Assembly: GCF_001183985.1 (NCBI RefSeq) | Contig: NZ_LFZW01000001.1 | Coordinates: 2,755,636-2,819,635 of the forward strand | Source of the DNA: Peribacillus loiseleuriae | Lineage (GTDB): Bacteria > Bacillota > Bacilli > Bacillales > DSM-1321 | DNA: 64,000 nt | Direction of reading: 5' to 3' | Notes under the pieces: model-generated | Database searches by the model: none | What the model saw: only the letters and a program-made list of their open reading frames with translations | Told to the model about the DNA's origin: nothing | Shown here: one piece after another, positions 26,463 to 35,249 of the stretch | Layout of the letters: the number at the start of each line of letters is the position of its first letter | Numbering within the stretch: position 1 is the stretch's first letter | Program-made: the position numbers and the translations under genes

Positions 26463-27107
26463 ATGGGTTTGCGTTTTTTTCGCTATTTTATATTTTTCCT
26501 AGGCTTAATATTATTTGGATTAGGGAATGCGATTGCGGTCAATGTGAAATTTCTCGGCTTGCACCCTTGGGAGGTTCTTAATGTTGCCATGTTTCAACGT
26601 TTTGGCATGACGATTGGAACATGGAATGTAATTTGTGGACTAATACTGGTATTTATTGTCTTTATTATTGACAAAAGATACATTAGTGTCGGTACATTTT
26701 TTAATGCATTACTGATAGGTCCAATCATGGATTTTTTCTTATGGCTTAATATTCTTCCCCATGCAACGGAGCATTTATGGTTAAATTTGCTAATTCTATT
26801 ATCTGGAGTTACAATCACCGGGATTGGCGGTGGTATGTATGTAGCTTGCGGGTTTGGAGCAGGTCCACGGGATGGATTTATGCTATCGGTATCTGATAAA
26901 ACGGGATTATCTGTAAGTCGCGCTAGGATTGTCGTAGAAACACTGGTTCTGATCATCGGGTTTATTTTGGGAGGTCCAGTGTTTGTTATGACATTTATTT
27001 ATACGTTTATTCAAAGCCCTGTATTTCAGTATTCAATGAAAATAATCCGAACATTTATAGATTCCTTAGATAGAAAACAGAAAGAACAGCTTGAAGTACC
27101 CCTTTAA
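26463..27107 (+). CDS. YczE/YyaS-type integral membrane protein
   Basis: 214 residues with AGAGGTGAG before the ATG. There are five membrane segments (approximately 5-25, 50-72, 80-100, 105-130, 150-185), with the family pattern LGLHPWEVLNVAMFQRFGMTIGTWNV split across segments 1-2 and GGMYVACGFGAGPRDGFML. The family is widespread in Bacillus. YczE is linked to lipopeptide production in B. subtilis, but no transport substrate is established. It is monocistronic; a hairpin terminator follows within 10 bp. Confidence 0.87.
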   Translation: MGLRFFRYFIFFLGLILFGLGNAIAVNVKFLGLHPWEVLNVAMFQRFGMTIGTWNVICGLILVFIVFIIDKRYISVGTFFNALLIGPIMDFFLWLNILPHATEHLWLNLLILLSGVTITGIGGGMYVACGFGAGPRDGFMLSVSDKTGLSVSRARIVVETLVLIIGFILGGPVFVMTFIYTFIQSPVFQYSMKIIRTFIDSLDRKQKEQLEVPL

Positions 27108-27110
27108 CTA

Positions 27111-27155
27111 TGAAAAAACAGCCCTAAATAAAATTTAATGGGCTGTTTTTTCATA
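27111..27155 (+). terminator. Terminator of the YczE-type gene
   Basis: AAAAAACAGCCC-taaataaaatttaat-GGGCTGTTTTTT: a symmetrical hairpin usable on either strand. Confidence 0.85.
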
Positions 27156-27223
27156 GTTATTGGAGATAGAAAACTATAAGTGTATCGGCAAATCCTCCAC
27201 TTTTCGTATAGCCAATCTCTCTT

Positions 27224-27826
27224 TTACTTTGCCACTTCGACTTCTGCAACTAATGTAAATAAGAAACGGTAAATAAGTTGAAGTGCTTCCCCGATCGATA
27301 GTTCCTCTTTAAAATCAGAGAGAGGATTCAATGAAAAATTCAGATCCCACATACCATCTCCTTGGTTGAATAGTAAATCAAAAGATGTTGAATCACCAAG
27401 ATGTTTTTCCAGTAATTGTTTAATGACAGGACCCATTTTTTTCTGTTGCTTTAGGCCAAGCATTACATCGTATGTACCAAACACATCATCAAGTTCAAGT
27501 GACACAGATTCAACCCCAATTAAATCAAATGAATCAGACTCAAAATACATAAACTCCTTCTGATTTTTTTTCAAAAAATCAAGGGATTGAGTTAAAAAAG
27601 CACTGTTTTCTTCTGCAATGAGATCTTCCGATTCTTTATCGCTTCTTTCGATATAAACATCAGCAAAACGCATTTCATCTTTCTTCTCTTCTACATATAT
27701 TGTATTTAGATCAATGAGTTGATATGTTTCAGCATACTCTTTTTCTTCCTTGTATAATTCAATCTTCTTTGTATCGCCCTTTCTTAATTCTTCCGCTATA
27801 TATTGTTCCAATTTGTTTTTTATCAA
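27224..27826 (-). CDS. Unknown cytoplasmic protein, about 200 residues
   Basis: I place the start at the TTG at 27826 because GAGGAGG lies nine bases upstream; the ATG at 27844 would be part of that site. The protein is acidic with no membrane segment (IKNKLEQYIAEELRKGD at the N-terminus, FNQGDGMWDLNFSLNPLSDF near residue 160). I recall similar Bacillus proteins carrying misleading aminotransferase names, but no PLP motif is present. Function unknown. It is divergent from the oxidoreductase at 27988. Confidence 0.75.
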   Translation of the reverse strand: MIKNKLEQYIAEELRKGDTKKIELYKEEKEYAETYQLIDLNTIYVEEKKDEMRFADVYIERSDKESEDLIAEENSAFLTQSLDFLKKNQKEFMYFESDSFDLIGVESVSLELDDVFGTYDVMLGLKQQKKMGPVIKQLLEKHLGDSTSFDLLFNQGDGMWDLNFSLNPLSDFKEELSIGEALQLIYRFLFTLVAEVEVAK

Positions 27827-27987
27827 AATAATAATCCTCCTCATGTCGCTCTAACCTTGCAACTGATTATACAATACTTTACACAAGGAACGGAATGATT
27901 TTCGATTCAATCTTGGCAGAGACTGTGACGTTCTAGTAAATAGGTATATAATGATCATATTGAAATTGTAAGAAAAGGATGTTTTAT

Positions 27988-29106
27988 ATGCAAAAGTTTA
28001 TTATCGTTGGAGCTGGAATTCTTGGAGCATCAACCGCTTATCAGCTTTCAAAAATGGGTTCGGAAGTCATCATTGTCGACCGCAAAGATGCTGGTCAAGC
28101 GACAGATGCGGCGGCAGGAATTGTTTGCCCTTGGCTATCGCAGCGCCGAAATCAAGCATGGTATCAGCTTGCGAAGTCAGGTGCACGTTTTTATCCTGAA
28201 TTAATTGACGAACTTGAAAAAGATGGAGAAATGGAAACCGGTTATGCTCGAGTTGGAGCGATTAGTATACATAAGGATGAAGAAAAAATTAATGCCATGG
28301 AAAAACGCGCTTTAAAGCGAAAAGATGATGCACCTGAAATCGGGAAAATCGTCAAACTCTCGGAAACAGAAACAAATCGCCTATTCCCTCCGCTTTCAGA
28401 AGAATATGCTTCGCTACATGTCAACGGTGCGGCTAGAGTAGATGGTCGTTCGCTGAGAGATTCATTGCTTCGGGCGGCAAAAAAAAACGGAGCAAAACTT
28501 GTTTATGGAGATGCTGTTCTTCAATTTGAAGGAAAGCGAGTTACTGGAGTTCAAGTACATGATCAGAAGCTAGTAGCAAGTAAAGTGATTGTATGTGCTG
28601 GTGCATGGGCCAATCAATTATTCCAGCCATTAGGAATTAACTTTCAAGTAAGCTTCCAAAAAGCACAAATCGTTCATTTAGAACTGCCAGAAACAGAAAC
28701 AAGCGCTTGGCCGGTCGTTATGCCACCGAATGACCAATATATGCTCGCATTCGATAATCAGAAAATTGTGGTGGGTGCTACGCATGAAAACACGGTGATG
28801 TATGATACACGCTTGACAGTAGGTGGAATGAAGGACGTGATGGATAAAGCATTGGATATAGCACCTGGTCTATCGGATAGTACGTTTTTAGAAGCGCGGG
28901 TCGGTTTCCGTCCGTTTACACCTGGATTCCTTCCAATTATCGGATCTATGCCAGGTTGGGATGGACTAATAGTCGCAAACGGCCTAGGAGCTTCAGGACT
29001 GACAATGGGGCCTTATATCGGATTGCAAATGGCAAAGCTCGCACTTGATTTGCCATTGGATATTGAATTAGAGCTTTACGATGTGAAGGGGGCAATAGAA
29101 GACTGA
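27988..29106 (+). CDS. FAD-dependent amine/amino-acid oxidoreductase (DAO family)
   Basis: 372 residues from the ATG at 27988, following AAAAGGATG. An N-terminal Rossmann motif VGAGILGASTAYQLSKMG and the second strand VIIVDRKDAGQATDAA bind FAD. ARVDGRSLRDSLLRAAKKNG and VIVCAGAW are typical of D-amino-acid dehydrogenase/glycine oxidase-type enzymes, and the C-terminal FAD block GFRPFTPGFLPIIG plus GLGASGLTMGP completes the fold. It oxidises a D-amino acid, glycine or an N-methylated amine; the exact substrate is not readable. It is monocistronic and ends against a copy of the palindromic repeat, which may serve as terminator. Confidence 0.88.
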   Translation: MQKFIIVGAGILGASTAYQLSKMGSEVIIVDRKDAGQATDAAAGIVCPWLSQRRNQAWYQLAKSGARFYPELIDELEKDGEMETGYARVGAISIHKDEEKINAMEKRALKRKDDAPEIGKIVKLSETETNRLFPPLSEEYASLHVNGAARVDGRSLRDSLLRAAKKNGAKLVYGDAVLQFEGKRVTGVQVHDQKLVASKVIVCAGAWANQLFQPLGINFQVSFQKAQIVHLELPETETSAWPVVMPPNDQYMLAFDNQKIVVGATHENTVMYDTRLTVGGMKDVMDKALDIAPGLSDSTFLEARVGFRPFTPGFLPIIGSMPGWDGLIVANGLGASGLTMGPYIGLQMAKLALDLPLDIELELYDVKGAIED

Positions 29107-29114
29107 TTTTCCGA

Positions 29115-29245
29115 ACTCAAAAACGAGGTTGTCCCAAAGGGTCTAACCTCACACTCTATCACCGCTTATTGTGTCATTTACACATTATAAGCGATATCTA
29201 GTAGATGTGGGGTTCTGATCCTTTCGTTACGGAACAGCCTCGTTC
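29115..29245. repeat. Dispersed palindromic repeat, copy 2
   Basis: Outer arms AACGAGGTTGT...and...CAGCCTCGTT pair. The core CACCGCTTATTGTGTCATTT, ACACATTATAAGCGATATCTAG is shared with the copies at 2826, 47515 and 52357. It fills the whole gap between the oxidoreductase and the clpE stop. Confidence 0.75.
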
Positions 29246-29250
29246 ATCGT

Positions 29251-31371
29251 TTATTTTTCCACAATTTTCATTTTGTTATTTTCTACAATTGCCTTAAAGC
29301 TTTTTACTTCAGGTTGTTCAAATATAAAATCTGCAATCCCATCTTCCAATTGTTCTTGAATCATTCTGCGAAGAGGACGTGCCCCGTAAGCTGGATGATA
29401 TCCGAGATCCACAAGTTTTTCTTTTGCTTCTTCTGTCACTTCTATTGAAAGATCTTGTGCTTCAATTGTTTCATACAGTTCTTGTAACAGTAAGTCAACA
29501 ATTTGCAATAGGTCATCTTTTTTCAGTGCTGCGAATTCAATGATGTTGTCGAAACGGTTTAAGAATTCAGGCTTAAAGAAACTGCCGAGTGATTGCAGAA
29601 TACTTGCTTCCTCAGCTACAGTACTTGTTCCAAAACCCATGACATTTTGTTTTTCTCTAACACCGGCATTACTTGTCATGATTATGACTGTATCTTTAAA
29701 GTTAACGGTTCGCCCTTGACTATCCGTTAGACGCCCATCTTCTAAGATTTGTAAAAATATATGCATTACATCAGGATGGGCTTTTTCAATTTCATCAAGA
29801 AGAATAATGCTATACGGTTTACGACGAACACTCTCGGTCAATTGTCCTGCCTCTTCATGCCCTACATAACCTGGTGGAGAACCAATTAGTTTTGATACAC
29901 TATGTTTTTCCATGAATTCGCTCATGTCTAGTCGAATCATCGCATCTTTAGAACCGAATAACTCACTTGCTAGTGATTTTGAAAGTTCGGTTTTCCCAAC
30001 GCCAGTAGGCCCTACAAAAAGGAAGGAACCAATCGGACGTGTTTTTGATTTCAATCCAGCACGGCTTCTTCGGATTGCTTTGGCTACTTTTTTCACAGCT
30101 TCTTCCTGACCAATGACTTTCTTCGCTAGTTCTTCTTGCAAATGTAACATTTTCTGCTGTTCATCTTCCTGTAATTTGCCGACAGGAATGCCGGTTTTTT
30201 GCTCAATAATGGCTTGTATGTCCTCTACTGTGACAATTGGGCTTTCCGGATTTTCTTTTTGTAGGAGCTTGCCTAGTTTTTCTTCCTCGTCTCGTAATTT
30301 AGCAGCATCTTCATAATTTTCCTCTTTAAGTGCTTGTTCTTTTTCTTGGAAAATTTGCGCCAAACGGGCTTGGATATTCTCTTGATCCCTTGCTTCTATC
30401 TTTAAGTTCAATTTTGAACCTGCTTCATCCATTAAATCTATCGCCTTATCTGGAAGAAAACGATCTTGAATATAACGATGTGATAGCGTAACCGCTGCTT
30501 TAAGCGCTGCTTCACTGTATTCAACTTCATGATAGTTTTCATAGTTTGATTTTAGTCCTTGTAAAATCGTTATCGCATCAGCAATACTTGGTTCGTTAAC
30601 AGTTATGGGTTGGAAACGACGTTCTAGTGCCCCATCTTTCTCAATTTTTCGATACTCTGATAGAGTTGTCGCACCGACAAGCTGAAGTTCACCACGTGCT
30701 AAAGCAGGTTTTAGTATATTACCAGCATCCATGGAGCCTTCTGCAGAACCCGCACCAACAATTTGGTGAATTTCGTCAATAAATAAGATGACATTTTTTC
30801 TATCCTGCAATTCAGAAATTAGCTGTTTCATGCGTTCTTCGAATTGTCCACGTATTCCGGTGTTGGATACAAGCGAAGCAACATCAAGTGTATACACTTC
30901 TTTCGTTCGTAATTTTACCGGAACATCCCCCACTACAATTTTCAAGGCCAATCCTTCAGCAATCGCCGTTTTACCAACACCTGGCTCCCCGATCAATACG
31001 GGGTTGTTCTTATTCCGGCGGTTTAATATTTCAATAACGCGTCTCACTTCTTCTTCCCTACCGATGACTGGATCAATAAGACCAACTTTTGCTACATCCG
31101 TTAAGTTTCGGCCATATTCGTCAAGTAATCCTCCACCTTTATGTTCCGTTTGTTTCGTAGCTTGATTATGACTATTTATATGATTTAGATGTTGATTGAA
31201 TGCTTTAAAGAAATCTGGGTTGAATGAAGACATCTCCTCATTCATCGCTGATAATTTATTTGATTCTTTTTTATAACATGTGGAGCACAATTTCACGTCA
31301 TGCTGCTGACCGTTGACAACCATATAAACTTGAATATTAGCTTGTTTATCTTGACAAATTTCACAGTACAT
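29251..31371 (-). CDS. clpE: Clp protease ATPase subunit ClpE
   Basis: 706 residues. The N-terminal zinc finger (CEIC near residue 3, CSTC near 29) distinguishes ClpE from ClpC. Two AAA+ modules follow: Walker [10 protein letters not shown] and Walker [16 protein letters not shown]; then GPTGVGKTE and [16 protein letters not shown] UvrB/C-like linker ([18 protein letters not shown]) lies between them. It unfolds aggregated or regulatory proteins for ClpP, chiefly after heat shock, and helps inactivate CtsR. The expected CtsR-controlled promoter is directly upstream. Confidence 0.96.
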   Translation of the reverse strand: MYCEICQDKQANIQVYMVVNGQQHDVKLCSTCYKKESNKLSAMNEEMSSFNPDFFKAFNQHLNHINSHNQATKQTEHKGGGLLDEYGRNLTDVAKVGLIDPVIGREEEVRRVIEILNRRNKNNPVLIGEPGVGKTAIAEGLALKIVVGDVPVKLRTKEVYTLDVASLVSNTGIRGQFEERMKQLISELQDRKNVILFIDEIHQIVGAGSAEGSMDAGNILKPALARGELQLVGATTLSEYRKIEKDGALERRFQPITVNEPSIADAITILQGLKSNYENYHEVEYSEAALKAAVTLSHRYIQDRFLPDKAIDLMDEAGSKLNLKIEARDQENIQARLAQIFQEKEQALKEENYEDAAKLRDEEEKLGKLLQKENPESPIVTVEDIQAIIEQKTGIPVGKLQEDEQQKMLHLQEELAKKVIGQEEAVKKVAKAIRRSRAGLKSKTRPIGSFLFVGPTGVGKTELSKSLASELFGSKDAMIRLDMSEFMEKHSVSKLIGSPPGYVGHEEAGQLTESVRRKPYSIILLDEIEKAHPDVMHIFLQILEDGRLTDSQGRTVNFKDTVIIMTSNAGVREKQNVMGFGTSTVAEEASILQSLGSFFKPEFLNRFDNIIEFAALKKDDLLQIVDLLLQELYETIEAQDLSIEVTEEAKEKLVDLGYHPAYGARPLRRMIQEQLEDGIADFIFEQPEVKSFKAIVENNKMKIVEK

Positions 31372-31405
31372 ACTGTACTCCCCCTTAATTGTTTCGAATT
31401 TTAAC

Positions 31406-31453
31406 TTTGACTATCTTTGACCTTATTATACCTTGACCTTCTTTGACTTTCAA
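31406..31453 (-). promoter_or_regulatory. clpE promoter flanked by two CtsR boxes
   Basis: A sigma-A promoter, -35 TTGAAA (31448-31453), 17-base spacer and -10 TATAAT (31425-31430). CtsR heptad repeats overlap it: AGTCAAAGAAGGTCAAG inside the spacer and GGTCAAAGATAGTCAAA just after the -10. Both fit RGTCAAA-NAN-RGTCAAA with at most small deviations. Binding would block RNA polymerase. Confidence 0.9.
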
Positions 31454-31648
31454 GATTTTTGCTTAAATGAAAAATTGGTGTTTTTAGAAGAGCTTAATCA
31501 AATAGCTTGAGGTACAATTGTTTAGTTTGAAGATGTAAGCGAGATTAGGATTTTGTAAAAAAACTAATGAGGATTTCTATCGCACTTTCATTTCCGCTTC
31601 TAAAGCGTACTACAAGCATCCATTTTAGTTCTAACTTAAACTTTGTCA

Positions 31649-31702
31649 TAAAAAACCGCACCTCCAATTGTTAGATTGTGTCTAACAATTGGAGGTGCGG
31701 TT
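31649..31702 (-). terminator. Very strong terminator behind the DCC gene
   Basis: 22-bp perfect inverted repeat (AACCGCACCTCCAATTG... at 31654-31675 and its complement at 31681-31702) with a 5-base loop; minus strand ends in TTTTTT. Confidence 0.9.
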
Positions 31703-31731
31703 CACGACTACTCTGCTTTTTCTCATCCCCA

Positions 31732-32124
31732 TTAATCTAAAAATCGCTTCCTAATTTCTGGAGAAGGAATTACACATTGATCTTTTTTGCCGAACCATTT
31801 ATATCTATTTTTAGCGATGACCCCATAAATCCAATTTCGAAATGGTACAGGAACAAGAATTAAAGGGTAAAGAAATTTCCAGCACCATCTTAAGTTTTTG
31901 GTGATTCTAAGTGCAGCTGCGGACTTTTCATAGGCTTTATTATGTTCTATAAGGACAAAGCTGTCCATGTTTGAATCAAGATTGTACTTTTTTAAAAGAT
32001 CTTGCCCTAATGTACTTTGGATTGATGCGAAATTATAATACCCTTTTGGATCACGTTTGATGATGAACTGCACACTTTTATCACAAAAATTACATTCTCC
32101 ATCAAATAAAACGATACCCTTCAT
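31732..32124 (-). CDS. DCC-family thiol-disulfide oxidoreductase-like protein (DUF393)
   Basis: About 130 residues from the ATG at 32124, preceded by AAGGTGAGAAG. The family signature is complete: IVLFDGECNFCDKSVQFII with the CxxC-like CNFC near residue 13, FASIQSTLGQDLL, ALRITKNLRWCWKFLYPLIL, and VIAKNRYKWFGKKDQC. B. subtilis YuxK is a relative. These proteins have a thioredoxin-like fold and are presumed redox or electron carriers; partners are unknown. It is a single gene closed by a very strong terminator. Confidence 0.9.
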   Translation of the reverse strand: MKGIVLFDGECNFCDKSVQFIIKRDPKGYYNFASIQSTLGQDLLKKYNLDSNMDSFVLIEHNKAYEKSAAALRITKNLRWCWKFLYPLILVPVPFRNWIYGVIAKNRYKWFGKKDQCVIPSPEIRKRFLD

Positions 32125-32421
32125 CTTCTCACCTTCCATCGCCGACACATGATTTTGTTTTGGATCTAAGAAGTTTCTTTCATTTATCTATTTTTTAAAA
32201 TTGTTTGAACAACACTGATGTACATTGAGCTTCCTTATTCTTTAACATTAGCGTTTCACTACACATATTGCAACAGATGTGTTTCTTGAAGTGCGTAAAG
32301 TCATTCACTGACCTCAATACTCCACAAAAAAATTGGCGGGGGCAGATGGTTATTTTTACGCACACGTTGGGGTGTGCTTGTCTATACTATTAAGAAAGGT
32401 AAATGGATTGGAGGTTTATAG
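32125..32421. promoter_or_regulatory. Divergent control region; likely promoter of the PHA operon
   Basis: On the plus strand a palindrome GCACAC-gttggg-GTGTGC (about 32361-32378) is followed closely by a TATACT -10-like box and GGAGG before the ATG at 32422. The palindrome lies at the -35 position and could be an operator. Assignment is by position only. Confidence 0.4.
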
Positions 32422-33189
32422 ATGAATCGATTCGATTTAACTGGAAAATCAGCTATTATTACAGGGGGTGGCCGCGGTCTTGGGTTACAGATTGCGAGTG
32501 CCTTAGCTGAAGCTGGTGCCAATATCGTAATTGCCTCCCGCGACATTACGGCGTGTGAGGCTGCCAAAGAAGAACTTAGTAAAATGGGGGTCAAAGTGCT
32601 TGCTTTTCAATGTGATATTACAAAAAAAGCCGATATCGATCATGTTGTGAGTGAATCTGTTGCAGAATTTGGTTCAATCGATATTTTAGTGAACAATAGC
32701 GGTACATCCTGGGTATCTCCTATGCTTGATCTTAAAGAGCATCAATGGAAAAAAGTAATGGATGTTAACGTAACCGGTACTTTCTTATTTTCTCAAGCAG
32801 TCGCAGCAGTCATGATCAAACAGCAATCTGGAAAAATTATTAATATAGCCTCTGTGAATGGATTTGGAGGTACTGCCCCTGAATTATTAGACACTATTGC
32901 TTATAACACAAGTAAAGGAGCAGTGATTACCTTTACGAAAGACTTAGGCGTCAAACTTGCAAGACATGGGATACAAGTAAATGCGATTGCCCCTGGTTTC
33001 TTTCCTACAAAAATCACACAAAAAATTATTGCGCAAACAAATTTTGATATTCTCGGGAATATGCCGGCAGGACGTTTCGGAAATCAAGAGGATTTAAAAG
33101 GTGCTGCTATTTTCCTTGCCTCAAAGGCATCTGATTATGTGATTGGTCATGTATTGGTTGTCGATGGCGGAATTACAGCACTCGTGTAA
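32422..33189 (+). CDS. Short-chain dehydrogenase/reductase in the PHA operon
   Basis: 255 residues. It is a classical SDR: NADP/NAD site TGGGRGLGLQIA, NNSGTSWVSP, the catalytic Ser in IINIASVNG, and YNTSKGA (Tyr-x-x-x-Lys). GGAGG precedes the ATG. The overall pattern is close to gluconate 5-dehydrogenase-like SDRs (FDLTGKSAIITGG), but its place 22 bp before phaR suggests a ketoacyl-CoA reductase making 3-hydroxyacyl-CoA for the synthase, as PhaB does. In B. megaterium phaB lies between phaR and phaC, so this order differs. Function is inferred from context. Confidence 0.85.
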   Translation: MNRFDLTGKSAIITGGGRGLGLQIASALAEAGANIVIASRDITACEAAKEELSKMGVKVLAFQCDITKKADIDHVVSESVAEFGSIDILVNNSGTSWVSPMLDLKEHQWKKVMDVNVTGTFLFSQAVAAVMIKQQSGKIINIASVNGFGGTAPELLDTIAYNTSKGAVITFTKDLGVKLARHGIQVNAIAPGFFPTKITQKIIAQTNFDILGNMPAGRFGNQEDLKGAAIFLASKASDYVIGHVLVVDGGITALV

Positions 33190-33211
33190 ACTATATGAAA
33201 GGAAGATCATG

Positions 33212-33649
33212 ATGGCTAAAAAACGGGATGTTTATTATGAATTGAAGAAACACGGAACCAATGCAGAACGAAAGATTAATAAGAAAATTCAAGATTCATT
33301 GAATAAAAAAGAAATCATTGAACTCGCAAGTTTATACTCTAATCAAATTGCCCCGCAAATTAAAAGAAACCAAGAAATTGTAGACTCGTTGTCCATTGCT
33401 CTTAATTTTCCTACAAAAAAAGATGTAGCTAATATCGCTAAAATGACCGTTCAACTTGAAGAAAAACTTGATAAATTAGACGAAACCCTGACTTCCCTGT
33501 TTCAAAAAAACCCTCAAATTAACATGGCTAATAACAAAACATCTGCAGATGAAAGAAAAAAACGACTAAAAAAGATTTTACTAACTTCCCTCTTTTCTGG
33601 AGATAATGCAAATGAGATGGGGAATTTAATTGGAAAAGCGAAAATCTAA
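33212..33649 (+). CDS. phaR: PHA synthase subunit PhaR (class IV)
   Basis: 145 residues from the ATG at 33212; an ATG three bases earlier is equally possible. AAAGGAAG precedes both. The sequence is lysine-rich and helical (NKKEIIELASLYSNQIAPQI, LEEKLDKLDETLTSLFQK), as in the PhaR partner subunit that activates PhaC in Bacillus. It has no catalytic motif of its own. Its 3' end overlaps the phaC start by 20 bp, giving translational coupling and equal subunit supply. Confidence 0.85.
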   Translation: MAKKRDVYYELKKHGTNAERKINKKIQDSLNKKEIIELASLYSNQIAPQIKRNQEIVDSLSIALNFPTKKDVANIAKMTVQLEEKLDKLDETLTSLFQKNPQINMANNKTSADERKKRLKKILLTSLFSGDNANEMGNLIGKAKI

Positions 33650-34676
33650 TCCAAAAAAAGCATCGAGATTGCAAAGTTTCTTAGACATCAAAAATCAAGA
33701 AATGCCACAAATAGGGATGACTCCGAGAGTAGCTGTCTGGAAAAAGAATAAGGCAACATTATGGCATTATCCAGCTAAGAAAAAACGATACAGCGTACCA
33801 ATTGTTATCGTTTATTCATTAATAAATCAGCCTTATATTTTTGATTTAGGTCCTGGTAATAGTTTGATAGAAGCTTTTGGTAAAGAAGGATATGACATCT
33901 ATTTATTAGATTTCGGAATTCCTGGGTACGAAGATGGAAACATTTCGTTAGATGAGTATATATTGGATTATATTCAAAAAGGAGTACAGCGAGTTCTTAG
34001 ACATTCCGGTGCAGAGGAAATTACCTTACTTGGTTCTTGTATTGGTGGTACATTAGCTGCCATGTATGCAGCGATTGCAGAGGAGCCAATAAAAAATTTA
34101 ATCTTAACGGTTTCTCCAATCGATTTCGAATCAGTACCCCAGTTTGATCAATGGACTGAAGCACTGCGTGAAGGAAGAGTCTCGTTTGATGAGATTTTGG
34201 ATGTATTTCAAATTGTACCAGCTAAAGCCGTTAAGTCCGGTATGCGACTGATGACTTCTCCCGTTTATGTGTCTCCTTTGCTGTCCTTATTATATCGGGC
34301 GGATGATGAAGAATATGTGAAAAGATGGCGGCGTTTTAATGCCTGGACAAATGATCATATTCCACTAACGGCAGGAACAATAAAGCAGATGGCGGATGAT
34401 CTCATAATTGGTAATAAATTGATTAAAGGAACACTTAAGATTCGAGGAAAAAAAGCAAAACTAAATAAAATAAAAGCTAATTTATTAGTCATTGCAAGCC
34501 AAAGTGATCGACTCGTGCCTAAAGCGATGATTGATCCGATTATGGGTGCCGTTTCAAGTACTGATAAAACATTACATCTATTAGAAAGTGGTCATGCCCA
34601 AATGCATTACGATGATACACTTCCTACTTATTATAAAGAATGGCTACCAGAGCGATCTGGACCGATTGGTCCCTGA
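33630..34676 (+). CDS. phaC: Class IV polyhydroxyalkanoate synthase catalytic subunit
   Basis: 348 residues from a TTG inside phaR. The alpha/beta-hydrolase core is clear: VPIVIVYSLINQPYIFDL, the lipase-like box GSCIGG with the catalytic Cys near residue 140, the Asp in ASQSDRLVP near 290 and the His in ESGHAQM near 322. It polymerises 3-hydroxyacyl-CoA into storage granules. The length matches class III/IV enzymes (about 360), and the neighbouring phaR makes it class IV. The first residues (EKRKSNPKKASRL) are basic. A group II intron relic begins immediately after the stop codon. Confidence 0.9.
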   Translation: MEKRKSNPKKASRLQSFLDIKNQEMPQIGMTPRVAVWKKNKATLWHYPAKKKRYSVPIVIVYSLINQPYIFDLGPGNSLIEAFGKEGYDIYLLDFGIPGYEDGNISLDEYILDYIQKGVQRVLRHSGAEEITLLGSCIGGTLAAMYAAIAEEPIKNLILTVSPIDFESVPQFDQWTEALREGRVSFDEILDVFQIVPAKAVKSGMRLMTSPVYVSPLLSLLYRADDEEYVKRWRRFNAWTNDHIPLTAGTIKQMADDLIIGNKLIKGTLKIRGKKAKLNKIKANLLVIASQSDRLVPKAMIDPIMGAVSSTDKTLHLLESGHAQMHYDDTLPTYYKEWLPERSGPIGP

Positions 34677-34677
34677 A

Positions 34678-35249
34678 ATCGAGTAGGGGTTGTCATTTTT
34701 GACCACCCCTCTTACTGATCCGTACGTGCGGATCTTCGCATACGAATCCTTTCACTAATTCCCATTTGTTACAAGGGGCATATATCTAGACTCAAGACTG
34801 ACCAATCCAAGTTTTATAAGGTACTGATTGTCCAAGGCTCCATGTATCATGGAGCTTTTTGAACTCCTCCAGGCGAACATTCTCGTACCTCTCAAGCTAC
34901 TTTCATTCCACCCTTTCTTTCTAAGATCCCGATACAGGCTTTTTACATGCCTCCAACTTTTTAGTTGAACCATCCTTACCCTTCTTCGTATCTATGAATC
35001 CAAGTTTTTAAAGAGTGTTTTCACATTTCGTTTTCCAAAGTAATTTCCCCATCCTCTAATGAGAGGATTAAGTTGCTCTTTTATGAGTAGCCCTATATCT
35101 ATAGTTTGATTCTTGTGTGTTTTCTTTTTCATTTTTTCTTTGAATTTCCGAAGTTTCTTTGGATCTATGCGTCGGATGTTGCGGATAAATTCATACCCTA
35201 GAAAAGTGAAGGTTTTTTTGCTTAATTCACTTTCATAGATGCTATTCAT
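34678..35249 (-). mobile_element. 3' remnant of a group II intron with maturase gene
   Basis: On the minus strand the last part of an intron-encoded reverse transcriptase/maturase survives (34755-35249), followed by what looks like ribozyme domains V and VI at about 34678-34755 (GTATGCGAAGATCCGCACGT, then a GGGGTGGT...AACCCCTAC stem and the end CTCGATT). The 5' ribozyme domains and the RT catalytic part are missing; the neighbouring MFS gene abuts the break. The element cannot move on its own. Confidence 0.8.
34755..35249 (-). pseudogene. Group II intron maturase, C-terminal fragment with nonsense codon
   Basis: The frame begins ESELSKKTFTFLGYEFIRNI and includes INPLIRGWGNYF-type sequence (EQLNPLIRGWGNYFGKRNVK), the GIIM maturase domain. 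A TAG at about 34989-34991 replaces the expected Trp in the LDSWIRRR region. The same frame then continues IRRRVRMVQLKSWRHVKSLY to ALDNQYLIKLG. Only the last 165 or so residues of a protein normally near 420-600 remain. Confidence 0.85.
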
